64,000 bases of DNA from Cymbomonas tetramitiformis (taxonomy: Eukaryota > Chlorophyta > Pyramimonadophyceae > Pyramimonadales > Pyramimonadaceae), in contig LGRX02033467.1 in assembly GCA_001247695.2 (NCBI GenBank), forward strand, positions 1 to 64,000, in the 5' to 3' direction. Shown piece by piece: positions 1 to 10,030 of the stretch. The position numbers and the translations under genes are program-made. The notes below the pieces were generated by a model that did not search any database, was not told the DNA's origin, and was given only the letters and a program-made list of their open reading frames with translations. Every line of letters starts with the position of its first letter. The first letter of the stretch is position 1.

Positions 1-678
1 AATATACACATACAGTGCGAGTGAATTCACCACTATCACTATGGACAGCATCCAGCATCATCATCAGCAGCGCGTTAGTCTATTTATACTTGCCACCTAT
101 ACTGCCATTCGCATATTGATATATAATATCTGCATCCCATGACGAAAACCAAAACGGTTCCAGCTACAAGTACAGCGACAGCGAGATCCCACACCGAAGA
201 AGGGTTTAGGGGGGGCTAATTTTAAACAAACTTCCATCTGTGTTGATATTGTTTCGAGCTCTAGCATCTATGGTTTTATTGCATGAATATCGTCAGAACC
301 GAGAATAATAATTAAACCTTCAATCGTAGGGTGTAGAACTGCGTGCTTGATCTCAGCGCTTTGGGAGCTACCTTACGTTTTCCTCGCCGAATGTCTGTTA
401 CTGCAAGTCCACCTAATTCTTGAATGATGTCAAAACAGAGACGTTATCACACAATAAGCTCAAGCGAAGGGAACTGCATATATTTATAGTGGTATAAACG
501 AGTTTTATGGCTTCTGCGCACAGGATGTGCTCGTTGACATCACTGCCTCTAGCTGGCTGAAATCTGCCCAGTGAAAGCCGCTTTCAAGCACCGACAGCAA
601 ACTTTGCACTTTTTTACACTGCCAGATTTTAATGAATTCCTTACGTGAAGTCAGTGCACTAGCCAGATAAAGTAGGAG
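1..678. other. Upstream region without recognised gene
   Basis: I see no convincing coding region, RNA gene or repeat array here. The stretch presumably holds the 5' flank of the cyclic-nucleotide-binding-domain gene that starts at 679. An in-frame TAG lies at 673-675, two codons before that ATG, which supports the start but does not exclude an upstream non-coding exon. Confidence 0.4.
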
Positions 679-3147
679 ATGGAGCAGCAGACGCCTTCAA
701 ATGACGCCTCCTTTCGAGGTACAGACGTGCAGAGGATTCGTGTACTCTTTCGATACAAACCGGAGCACAGAACTGAAGACGCGAATATCAGGATATGCCA
801 GAATATATCGACGTGGTCGGAGTTCGTACGTGGATGTCCCAAGGCTCTCCAACAGGAATTCGCTGCAAACGCCGTTCTTGAGACCTACAATAGAAATGAA
901 TACGTTTTTCGGCAAGGAGATGTTGGACATTCTCTCTGCCTTGTACTCACAGGAACCCTTGCCCTGACGAAAGAGTTGAAAGGAGGAGTATCCAAAGTTA
1001 TGAAAACCATTGGACCTGGAGCCTCCTTTGGCGAGATAGCGCTTTTGAATGACCTTCCTCGTACGCTGTCTGTATTGTGCACTGGACGGGTCGAAGTGAT
1101 TTCCTTATATCTACCAAACGAGAAAACTAGGCTGAAGCTCATTGAACGTTGGACACCAACTCTTCAGGAACGAGTCAATTTTCTACAACAGGTTCGCAGT
1201 GTTGGTAAGTCTCACCCGACGAAAGGCGTGTCCAGCAACTCTCCTGATGCCCTAGTTTCCCCGACCTTCGAGTTCTGCAGCTCTCAAAGAACATTGTTCA
1301 AGAAATGATTTCAGGCGGATTTTCGTTCCAATCTCGCAAAAAAATACTCACCTGACCTTAGCGTGGGGAAACGCTATTTTCGCTTGCGGAAACTCATGCG
1401 GGACTCGCATCACCACATCAGTCCTCCGGTCTTGGTTTTTTTCTCCGTATCTCAGGTCGTAAGAAGCCACATGCGATGCTCTACGCGGAATCAAGCTATC
1501 AGTATTTTTCCCGCATCTTTCACGCGGGAATCGCGCTAAGCTTTTCGTGCGGCCGCAGTTCTCCCTTGTTTAAGCTGCCAGCTCCTTACATAAATAAACC
1601 AGTGCGTATGAGGCAAGCCATGCGTGGAATCTCTATCCTCACATCTACTTGAGGCTCATTTTAACACTCTCAACTTTGTCACATCCCATCTCAAATCTTG
1701 ATTCAGGATACCCACGCCGTATGACGTGCTTCAAAACTCTAATTCTCGTCACCTCCGCTGCTTTACAACTATCAGTTCTGGTAGCTCCGATTGATGAAGT
1801 GCTGTTGACAAGCTTCATTCACCATCTCCACCTTCGCCTGCTGCGTAACGCGTTCTTGGGTGTGGACGCAAGATCACCTGTGTTTTTGTTATCCTGAATT
1901 CATTTAGTCGACTTTCCTCAAGGGATAATTTCCTGATGGGAAAATAGGGCCCCTTATGGCTGTCCTCGGTAATTGCCCTATGACTGATTCCTATTGCGCT
2001 TCCCGTATCGCACTTTAGCGCCCTTCATTCATTTATTTACGAGTAAGCTTTGTTTCTCTGAGTTTTTCTGCACTATTCTTTACGTGGGAATGGGCGTCGT
2101 TTGCCAGGGAGTCTTCTTCCCAACGCTATAACAGAGCTTGCTGCAGTGTGCAACAATCAAGAAGTTGGTGCTGGAACCATACTTCATCCAGATAAGGACA
2201 ACACTATTTTCATGATCGTTGACGGAACTTGCCGTTGGTGCGAAGATTTGCGCTCGCGGTACCAACTTTGTCCAGAGGAGGAAGAGTTCGAAACCCGCCA
2301 GCCGACCTCGAGAGGCCAGGAGGTCTCCGGCGAAGCTGAAGCTCCCCAAAAAGATTCCAAAGCTAAGACGCGCACTCACGCAGAAGTCTCGCGTCTCCAT
2401 CGACACATGCATTTCGGCGAAACGTCCCTGTTCCCGGAACTGCAGCACGAAGGACGCATTGTGGAAACCCTCACACCAACGCGATTCCTATATGTTCATG
2501 CCTTGGATTTCCAAGAAAAGCTTGGGCCGGAGTTACTTGAGAGATTTCGGGGGGAAACGGCATTCCGTCTGGAGATCGTTAGAAAACGTCTGTTGTTGAG
2601 AGCGCACAGCTTGGAACAGAAAGTCCGTGACAACTTTGAGGTATTCAGGCATCGGCCTTCCACAACTATTTCACAGGATAAACCTCAAATGCCCCCTGTT
2701 TGGCACATCTCGTTGCCAAAAGACATCAGCCCGCGGGCGGCGACACCTCTGGGAAGCAAGAGCGACCGTCCACCGAACGCGGGTCAGAAAGGGCTGGACA
2801 ACTTCTGTCCTCCTGTGGGAAAGAGTTCTGCACGTGAGAAGCAAGTTGCGATGTCCAAGAGCGCTGACCCGGCTGTGAAAGTCTCCAATTGGTCCGGGAA
2901 CCGAAGCAGAGTAGCAAAGCGGCGCCAGAGACCCGGCAGAAACGTCTTCGTGGAGCACGCAGGACCGCACTGGCAGCGACCTAACATGTCCGAAACACCT
3001 GCCCCTCGACTACTGCCCCCCATCAAACCTGCTGCTGAAAAAGTAAAACGGACACAGTCTCGGGTGACCATCTTTTTAGATTCCAATCCTGACTTAGTTG
3101 AAACCTCGGACCTCATTTCGGCTTCGATTGAGCTCCGTCTCATTTGA
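679..3147 (+). CDS. Two-domain cyclic-nucleotide-binding protein (two exons)
   Basis: The gene reads as 679-1204 joined to 2108-3147, giving 521 residues. The donor GTAAGT (1205-1210) and acceptor TTGCCAG (ending 2107) agree in phase: one base of a Gly codon lies before the intron and two after. Domain 1 (about residues 50-145) has the cAMP/cGMP phosphate-binding cassette FGEIALLNDLPRTLSV at 117-132, with the expected Gly-Glu and Pro-Arg. The second domain is formed across the intron: FLQQV at the end of exon 1 runs into SLLPNAITELA, a typical start of such domains. Its cassette (FGETSLFPELQ) lacks the Arg, so it may not bind nucleotide. The C-terminal ~170 residues are basic and low-complexity. 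No ion-channel membrane segments or kinase domain are visible, so it resembles a regulatory or scaffold protein. Family assignment is solid; function is inference. Confidence 0.8.
1205..2107 (+). other. Intron of the cyclic-nucleotide-binding gene
   Basis: This 903-bp intron lies between the two exons. It starts with a consensus GTAAGT and ends in TTTGCCAG. Short open frames inside it show no recognisable protein features and I treat them as chance. Confidence 0.65.
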
Positions 3148-4140
3148 TTTTCCAGCCAGTGGAATTCACTTCTGTGATGTAACTTCTCATATCTATTCAA
3201 ATAACTCCAAGGTGAGTCTTCTGGAGTGACAAGGTATTGAATTCTTACAGATTTTCTTGTGAACAACGTAACTTGGAGGAATGCTGTGAAAGAAATGTTT
3301 GGTCCTTATGGTGTGTGGGGGGGGGGATGTCACGAAAGTATATTGGCCCAGTGGACAATTTATTCTATTCGTGTGTATCATTGGCGGCCCTTGGATGTCG
3401 TGGGCATTAAAATATTATGCCATGCTCGTTGCTGTATAGATGGAATCGAGGTATTTATCTTTGATTTTAGGCATTCAGGCAATGATTAATCGACCCAACG
3501 GACGATAATAGCGTTTGGTATAACACTCTTGAATGGCACCATTCCAAGTTCATATATTATTTGCTCTGGGCTGCACATCTAACTGAGCATTGGCAAACGG
3601 TTTCGGATGGTCGAAATTCACCGGCAGCATGCTATGTGAGTATCAAAGCTGAATTGAAGCTGCTGATTCAGAGCCATCCGACCATTCTAGCAAAACTCCA
3701 CGCCCCTTTGCTCAGATGGGACGCGCAAACCCTGCAAAACTCTCATTCTTTAGACGCCAGGGACACTGTCAATGAAAACAGTTAATCGGACGATTGGGCG
3801 GACGCACAGCTCAAGATTATTTTTTTCAAGAGCATCGATCTCTCGAAGAAACGAACAATTGGGTCCACATGATGTTTTTCGGAGTATGTGGATGGGCACG
3901 CAACGCATCGCCTGTGCAACTCATGACGCGAACCGCTATATGACTTTGTGTCTACGAGCCTGCATGTATTGCAATTCTATCAGGGCACACTAACTTTCTG
4001 AACAGGGCACACACTGTGGATAGTACTCCACAATTATCCGCCCAAACGCATGTACAAAACTCAGCTATCAGTTTTAGGTGGACAGAGTACACCAAGAGAG
4101 CAACAACAGCCCCCTCGCCGCATCATATGTATGTTATTCC
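3148..4140. other. Intergenic region, nothing recognised
   Basis: Between the end of the cyclic-nucleotide-binding gene and the first retrotransposon LTR I find only short frames without domain features, and a G9 run around 3317-3325. The last bases (ATTCC, 4136-4140) are the probable left target-site duplication of the retrotransposon. Confidence 0.4.
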
Positions 4141-4355
4141 TGCTGGATTTGACACTGTGACACCCGAAACTGTCACATGTCACTTCCTATAGTAGGCTGG
4201 GTGACCGTCACCAGTAGACGGGAAACACCCGTTAGGTATTTATGTTATCTCTCTTTTTTATCAAGACACACTTTACCTTTCTGATATCGTAACCCTTAAC
4301 TCAGGGTTTATCTCTCTAATTAGGTATATATTACCGCCGAACGATATATCTACCA
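4141..4355 (+). repeat. 5' LTR of retrotransposon copy 1
   Basis: The repeat is 215 bp with TG...CA ends. It closely matches the 3' LTR at 8176-8393 and the LTR of copy 2 at 46288-46500; small substitutions distinguish them. It is AT-rich toward the 3' end, with a TATATATT stretch that could act as a core promoter (inference). Confidence 0.85.
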
Positions 4356-5388
4356 GGTTTGGCCCCACTTACGTTTTATTTAGCCACTGCGAGATTGCCA
4401 CTATGAGTGGCTAAGCTCCGACGCCTGGAATGGAGTGAGGCGCTCCGCGCGTGAGAACGCCGGCAGTCACGGGTATGGCCTAAATTTTGTGGGTTGATTT
4501 ACGGCACGCCGCGCCGGTTGGAGAGCAAATTTTCTTGCGGGATTCAACGTTGGACTGGTTTACGTTTTCTGGTTGGATCCCACACCGTTGCGTATTGGCC
4601 GCCTATTCCACACGACTTACCAGAATTATTTGGTCTCTCACGGCTGTTGTATCGACGACCCGCGCGTTTCTTGGCCGCCCACGACTGCCGCATCTCTCAC
4701 GTTTCTTTGCCTCACTCCGCGCCCCTTCAGTCCTTCTCATCATGGTTGCTTCCACTCGAGTCACCGCTAGCATGGCGAATCGCCGACGCGCATTATCCAC
4801 AATTTTTGATTCAGCAGCTGCGAGGCACGCGAACACTCCAGCCACGCCGCCGGCCGCACAGCCGGCTGCCAATTCGGCAGGTGCTACGTTCCTAGCCTCG
4901 GTGCGTACCCTTCAGAGGGAGCACTTCGACATGAAGGTGTCCAAGACCGTTCGTCAAAAGTTGTTCGAGGACAAGAACGGGCGGTTTTCCGGGACTGAGT
5001 GCCACGCATCAACACTCTTCGCCAGGATGGTCTCTGCGCTGCAGACGGCATTTGTCACGGAGGACATCGGCTTTGCGCCCCTTTTCGTGCTGGACGATGC
5101 TACCCTGCCCGTCCGCGTGGAGGCCAACAGCTTGTTGTTCTCCGCGCTCGAGCTAATGGTTGACCCCTCGTCACCCGCGGCGGACTGGCTGGACTCCTCG
5201 CACTCCAGCTTCCCGAGCGACGGTAAGCGGGTGCTGCTGGAGTTTGCCCGCCGCATGATCCCGGCGGGTGACCCCTTTCAGGGTCAAGCGGACATGTTGA
5301 GCATCCGCATCTCTGCGGGCGTGGACCCGCATGGCAAGATCGAGGACTTCAACGCCGCTCTGAAGGCTGCGAGGACGCGAGCAACACT

Positions 5389-5678
5389 TGTTACGGATCG
5401 AAAGATGACAGACGCCCGCAGTTGCGATGTTTTACGTCGTCGTCGATGTCACACGCATAGTCGATCATCGATCTGTAACAGTCCGATCTGTACGAGTACC
5501 ACTGAAATGCGCGAAAGGATCATCATCCTTCGCGTAGCTCAGTTGGTTAGAGCGTCGCACTAGAGAAGCGAGCGTCACGGGTTCAAATCCCGTCGTGGAG
5601 CATTTTCGCCCCATGACGATATATGATTTGACCCGGCTCGTACAGTGAAAATCCCCGCACCGATTTCAAACCCTAACA
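5389..5678 (+). repeat. 5' LTR of the TRIM
   Basis: The 290-bp LTR has TG/CA ends. It holds the tRNA-like gene at 5528-5601 in the same orientation as the element. Confidence 0.85.
5528..5601 (+). tRNA. tRNA-like gene in TRIM 5' LTR (AGA at anticodon position)
   Basis: The 74-nt sequence folds as a cloverleaf: a 7-bp acceptor (CTTCGCG with CGTGGAG, including G-T pairs), a D arm GCTC/GAGC, an anticodon stem of four good pairs with an A-A mismatch closing the loop, and a T arm ACGGG/CCCGT around TTCAAAT. A box TAGCTCAGTTGG and B box GGTTCAAATCC both match Pol III consensus. AGA occupies positions 34-36, but a true Ser tRNA would have a long variable arm, which is missing. It is therefore best called tRNA-like rather than a functional tRNA-Ser. 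It lies wholly inside an LTR. Confidence 0.55.
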
Positions 5679-5966
5679 TTGGTATCGAAGCGACGGTTCG
5701 GGAACCGCCTCAGATGTAACGGCATAAGGCACACGATGTGACCTACGCTAAGATCGCGTATGCTCGGGCACGGTGATGTGACCTGCGCTACGATCGCGTA
5801 TGCATGGGCACGATGTGACCCGCGTTGATGACGTAGACACATTCCACACAACCCCCGGTACGAGCGGACAAGGTTGGCTGTCACGTCATCACATCTGAGG
5901 TCGGACCTCTGAAAAGTAACTCGACACGAATGTCGTGAGGTCACGACACTTTAAAGAGGGGAGATA
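5679..5966 (+). other. TRIM interior: PBS, spacer and polypurine tract
   Basis: The segment starts with the primer-binding-site match to initiator tRNA-Met (5680-5691) and ends with the purine run 5953-5964 abutting the 3' LTR. Between them are short direct repeats (CGTATGC..GGGCACG-type, around 5755-5815) and no ORF of note. Confidence 0.7.
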
Positions 5967-6257
5967 TGTTACGGATCGAAAGATGACAGGCGCCCGCAGT
6001 CGCGATGTTGGTACGTCGTCGTCGATGTCACACGCATAGTCGATCATCGATCTGTAACAGTCCGATCTGTACGAGTACCACTGAAATGCGCGAAAGGATC
6101 ATCATCCTCCGCGTAGCTCAGTTGGTTAGAGCGTCGCACTAGAGAAGCGAACGTCACGGGTTCAAATCCCGTCGTGGAGCATTTTCGCCCCATGACGATA
6201 TATGATTTGACCCGGCTCGTACAGTGAAAATCCCCGCACCGATTTCAAACCCTAACA
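5967..6257 (+). repeat. 3' LTR of the TRIM
   Basis: The 291-bp LTR is nearly identical to the 5' LTR. It ends in CCTAACA, directly followed by the target duplication ACACT. Confidence 0.85.
6107..6180 (+). tRNA. tRNA-like gene in TRIM 3' LTR (AGA at anticodon position)
   Basis: This is the second copy of the LTR tRNA-like gene. Its acceptor (CTCCGCG with CGTGGAG) pairs slightly better than in the 5' copy; D and T arms and both Pol III boxes are the same. The anticodon-stem A-A mismatch and the absence of a Ser-type long variable arm are shared, so they predate this insertion. Confidence 0.55.
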
Positions 6258-8175
6258 ACACTCCTGGACGAGGACGTTAAGGCGTTGTTCATCAAGGCCC
6301 TCGACACCGCCTTCTACCAACCTGGTGTCCCGGTCGCTTCTCCACGATCAACGGGCCGCTCACGACCTCCTCACGATTCAACAATGGGTGCGTGAATGCT
6401 ACTCCGAACACGTGCGGGCGGCACCGCCACGGCGTCCGCGCACCGGTATTCTCACGGCACACATTTCATGGAGGGTGACACCGATGACTCCGGTGGACCC
6501 GGTGAGCTCGCGGACTTGCGGACGATGGTCCTCGACTTGAAGCGGCAGTTGGCCGCATTTGTCGCAACCGACCGGTCCGAGCCGTCCACGCGCGGGTACA
6601 CTCCCCGCGCGGACAAGCCGGACCGCCGCATCAAGACCCGCTTCGCGACCACGCCCCTCCCCAAGGGGGGGAATTGGTCTCAATCCGTCTCCAAGAAGGT
6701 CGCCTTTCACCGCGACACCGGTGCAACCGTGCCGTATTGTCAAAATCAGGTGTGCGCAAAGGGCAAGGCGCGGCATTGGCATCGGGACTGCCCGAACGGG
6801 GGCCGGACCGGACTCTCGGCCTACGCTTTCGCTGAGGAGGCCGAGAACTCGGTGTTGGCCGCGAAATTTCAACATGCCATCGACCGCGACGACGCCGAAG
6901 AGTTCGACGCCCTCTGCATGCTCGCGGGCGGGAAGCCGGACATCTTCGCCGACCTCTCCGCGTGCTCGTTCTGCGAGGAGGATGGGGTGGCCCTCGTGTC
7001 CGCCGTCACTGAGTTCTCGGAGTTGGCACGCACGGCTGGGGCATCGACTTTCAGCGTCAACACTTTCACCGCCAGCATGCCGGTGGTGTCGGAGCCGGTC
7101 ACGCACTCGCCACCCGCGTCGGTTGAATCCGACGAGGAATGGACCGGTCCGCCTAACCCCTTTTGCCCTCCCGTCACCCGCACGTTTGCCGACTTCATCG
7201 AGAACACGGGGATTGCATTGGGGGCGCCCGGCGAGCCGCCCGTAAGCATGAACTTGCTCTCCGCGGTCGAGGCAACGGAGAGCGTAATGGGCTACGAGCC
7301 CGCGACCTGCATCACGAGCGACGACGACGACGAGCATGCCTCGGTTGCGCTGCCGCAGCCGCGATACGGCTGTGGGAGGGGCGTTCCGGGCTTTGGTGGG
7401 TCTTTACTTACCTCATCCTTGGTGTGTGCACTTTTCGTGATTTGTGCTACCGCCGCGCCGCTTCCAGTGTCGGTGGTGCCGATGCACGCGCGTGCACGGC
7501 TCCGCCGGTCGGTGGTGCTACGTGGACTGCTTCCGCAGTCCCTGCTGCGACAACTTCACCACCTGCGCCGTTTCATGACGATCTTGGCGACGCAGTGGGT
7601 GGTGCGGTGCCGAGTGCTATACCGCCGCGGAGGCAGGCGCCGGGTATCGGGCGCTACGACAGGGATTCCGCTCCCACGGCTCTCTCCCGCTGCCGCCAGA
7701 GCTCGTGGATCCCGATCCACCAGTTCCACCTTCGCCACCTTACTCACCACCGCCGTACTCGTCCGAGGACGAGGCGCCAAGCTCTAGGGACCCCGCGGCT
7801 GAGATCGACAATTCCTCAATTTCGTCTACGCATGATTTCACACCAGCCCCGGAGGCCGGCAACTACCTCACCCTCACGCTACTCCGGGCTGGCCGGCCAG
7901 TTCCGTGGACCTCTAGTGGCTGAGATTGCTTGCGCCGTGCCTGCCTAGAGGTTAGCCGATGATTGGCTTTCTAGATGTGCGGAAGAGCTCTCTGCATTTG
8001 AGCTGTGTTTAGGGTTTTAGCACCTAACAGCTGCATCTGACAATCTTTGCTATGAACTGGGACCGCCCTGACCAAGAGTACAGGCCCCCAGCTGTGCTAC
8101 AGTTTCCTCCTGAAGTTGAGGAGGGAGTTTGTTGCTTCGTTTCACTACTAGCTCCGGTCACCACCCTAGGTGGTG

Positions 8176-8393
8176 TGCTGGATTTGACACTGTGACACCC
8201 GAAGCTGTCACATCGTGTCACTTCCTATAGTAGGCTGGGTGACCGTCACCAGTAGACGGGAAACACCCGTTAGGTATTTATGTTATCTCTCTTTTTTATC
8301 AAGACACACTTTACCGTTCTGATATCGTAACCCTTAACTCAGGGTTTATCTCTCTAGTTAGGTATATATTACCGCTCAACTATATATCTACCA
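8176..8393 (+). repeat. 3' LTR of retrotransposon copy 1
   Basis: The 218-bp LTR is a direct repeat of 4141-4355 with TG...CA ends. ATTCT follows at 8394-8398 as the probable right target duplication. Confidence 0.85.
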
Positions 8394-8486
8394 ATTCTGA
8401 GGATGCATCCACTAACAATCACAACGTATATCGTGTGCATTGTGCAGTAGTTTGCAGATATCACATGTGGCATACAACAATTTGAT

Positions 8487-8758
8487 CAAGGCTCCTAATC
8501 GGTTTAACCGATATTCCGATATATCGATATATCGGGGAAAACGGGAAATCGGTATCTATCGATATCATTTTTGTGCACATTTCATCGATAAATCGGTATC
8601 GATTCAGTTTAGTATTGGCGGTCTTATGTATTGTATACGGAGAATTGTATATAAAATTCAATAATCGATATGAATCGATATCATCGATTATCGATTGAAA
8701 ATGTTGAATATCGAAATCGATCGACGATATGCAAGTTTGAAACCGATTAGGAGCCCTG
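8487..8758. mobile_element. hAT-like MITE rich in ATCGAT
   Basis: The 272-bp element has inverted ends CAAGGCTCCTAATCGGTTT / RC of AAACCGATTAGGAGCCCTG, with a 16-bp perfect core. It is flanked by AATTTGAT (8479-8486) and CATTTGAT (8759-8766), an 8-bp target duplication with one mismatch. CARGG ends and an 8-bp duplication suggest the hAT superfamily. The interior is full of ATCGAT/CGATATCG palindromes and has no coding capacity, so it should form strong secondary structure. Confidence 0.7.
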
Positions 8759-8766
8759 CATTTGAT

Positions 8767-9835
8767 TACCTAATCAAACTGTACTTTTTGTCGCGGACGA
8801 TGATGATTCGGGAATCATGTGAGATACAGGGTTGTTCATGAATATTCGGGTATAATCATGATTACTTGCGCATACGATTAGTCGTTTTTTGAACTAATCA
8901 AGTCTAAACAAAGTGATATTGAACCGGAGTACTCACATTGAGAGGGAACAGTGTGGAAAGCCATTGTGAAGATATACATATGACCATATTTTCCTATGCC
9001 TATGTACCCCGACTATAGGATCATATTTTCCATCTACACTCTACAGGATTCTAATTACTAACATTAAATATATCCGCACGAACTACTCCGAGTGTTTTCT
9101 AATCGTGATATGAATTTTGATGCGTAGTGTGTAAGTATGCAGTAGAGAGTCGCTTGCCCCCGACTATTCACAATAGGATCGTATACGATTTCCGCAGATT
9201 TTTTCGTGGGATCCACACGGATCTTGCTGATATTAGCGGACGTTGGATTTTCGCAGTTTTCTCCGGATCTTACCGGCGATTTTCGCGGGACCAAAACCAC
9301 CCTACCAGGTCACGCCTCTCCCGCTAACTCGGATCAAAAAAAAGAAATCGACGGAAAACCGGGAAAATCGCTACCGCTGGGTGACAGTGTGAGCGGTGCG
9401 GTGTCACCTTTGTATTCCAGTTGAGCCAGTGCAGTGTCACAGTAGTGTTGAGTCCGATGAGCAAACGAAATCCCACGAAACCGAAACGAAAGGATGCCGG
9501 ATTTATACACCAGTATTGGTCCCATGCCAGCGCCAGCCATTCATTACGCAGAGCATCTCATTGAGATTTTCTGGGCGAGCCAAGTGCAGCAAGTATAATG
9601 AATAGTGCGCGGGGAGAAAACATGAATGTCGACCTCTTTGCCCTGCCGAGGTACTAAGGACTTTGGCGAGTGCCCGAGTCTTGTCCACTGGAAACCAACG
9701 TTTAGCCCTTCTTTCACTCGCATGTAGCGACGGCTATTCGAACTTACCACGCATACGTGCACACGCACGAACACACGCACGAACACACGTATAGACATAC
9801 GCGCGCGCACATACACACATAATCTTATCGGAGGT
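8767..9835. other. Intergenic region, nothing recognised
   Basis: AT-rich sequence with short frames only. Around 9755-9820 there are imprecise ACGCACGAACAC and CACACA runs just upstream of the NHL-gene start. Confidence 0.4.
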
Positions 9836-10030
9836 ATGGCGTATGCCGTCACTAGGGGGCGGAGCAGAAGTGCGCCGGCTTTAGTGTTCCTCCTTAACCT
9901 TGCCATAGTTTGCATGGGAGCGATACGCCGGCCGCTTCCCGGTGGAATGCAAGCTGGGAGAGGCGCAAATAATTTGAGGGGTGGATTCCAAGATGGCCCT
10001 TCCGCAAGTGCTCGCTTCCGCTACCCTCAG
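9836..10030 (+). CDS. NHL gene exon 1: signal peptide and first repeat
   Basis: The 65-codon exon starts at ATG 9836 and ends at CAG|GTGAAC in phase 0. Residues 14-29 (APALVFLLNLAIVCMG) are a good signal-peptide core after a basic N-terminus. The exon ends with GFQDGPSASARFRYP, the standard entry segment of an NHL blade. The next piece, GIAMSPQGEELYVV (10254-10295), follows after a 223-bp intron in the same phase. Confidence 0.7.

Larger units (their letters stand above)
5389..6257 (+). mobile_element. TRIM retrotransposon with tRNA-like genes in its LTRs
   Basis: A complete 869-bp miniature element lies inside the gag ORF. LTRs of 290 and 291 bp (5389-5678, 5967-6257) start TGTTACGG and end CCTAACA. 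The flanking 5-bp target duplication ACACT (5384-5388 and 6258-6262) is perfect, and copy 2 of the host element shows the empty site. One base after the 5' LTR comes TGGTATCGAAGC (5680-5691), 10 of 12 identical to the initiator-Met primer-binding site common in plant elements. Directly before the 3' LTR is a purine tract, AAAGAGGGGAGA (5953-5964). The 288-bp interior has no coding capacity. Each LTR contains a tRNA-like gene with Pol III A and B boxes. The LTRs differ at only a few positions, so the insertion is fairly recent. Confidence 0.88.
4742..7923 (+). pseudogene. Gag-like polyprotein, disrupted (copy 1)
   Basis: The likely start is the ATG at 4742 (MVASTRVTAS). The N-terminal ~215 residues parallel copy 2 (ATG 46884) nearly residue for residue. 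The frame is broken by the TRIM inserted at 5389-6257 and, by comparison with copy 2, by a 2-base loss near 6323 and a 1-base loss near 6418. Downstream the protein has a Cys/His cluster (CQNQVCAKGKARHWHRDC, around 6740-6795), like a variant gag zinc knuckle that would bind RNA. An acidic region and a hydrophobic stretch (around 7400-7460) follow. A Pro-rich end has tandem PPY/PPPY motifs and stops at 7923. A further 2-base gain near 7638 shifts frame relative to the 60.4-kb copy. Gag identity is inferred from the LTR setting and the knuckle. Confidence 0.7.
4141..8393 (+). mobile_element. Gag-only LTR retrotransposon, copy 1
   Basis: Two direct repeats of about 215-218 bp (4141-4355 and 8176-8393), both beginning TGCTGGAT and ending TACCA, bound the element. 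The flanks read ATTCC on the left and ATTCT on the right, a 5-bp target duplication with one mismatch. The interior encodes a gag-like protein with a Cys/His knuckle and a Pro-rich tail. I find no protease, reverse transcriptase, RNase H or integrase: without the nested TRIM the interior is only about 2.9 kb. This fits a non-autonomous gag-only element. No classical primer-binding site follows the 5' LTR and no polypurine tract adjoins the 3' LTR, which is odd. Relatives occur at 43.1-43.6 kb, 46.3-48.4 kb and 60.4-61.0 kb. Confidence 0.8.

Noticed and set aside
6399..7337. 312-codon minus-strand frame
   Set aside because: Antisense shadow of the GC-rich gag; the plus frame is conserved between copies 1 and 2 with the Cys/His knuckle.
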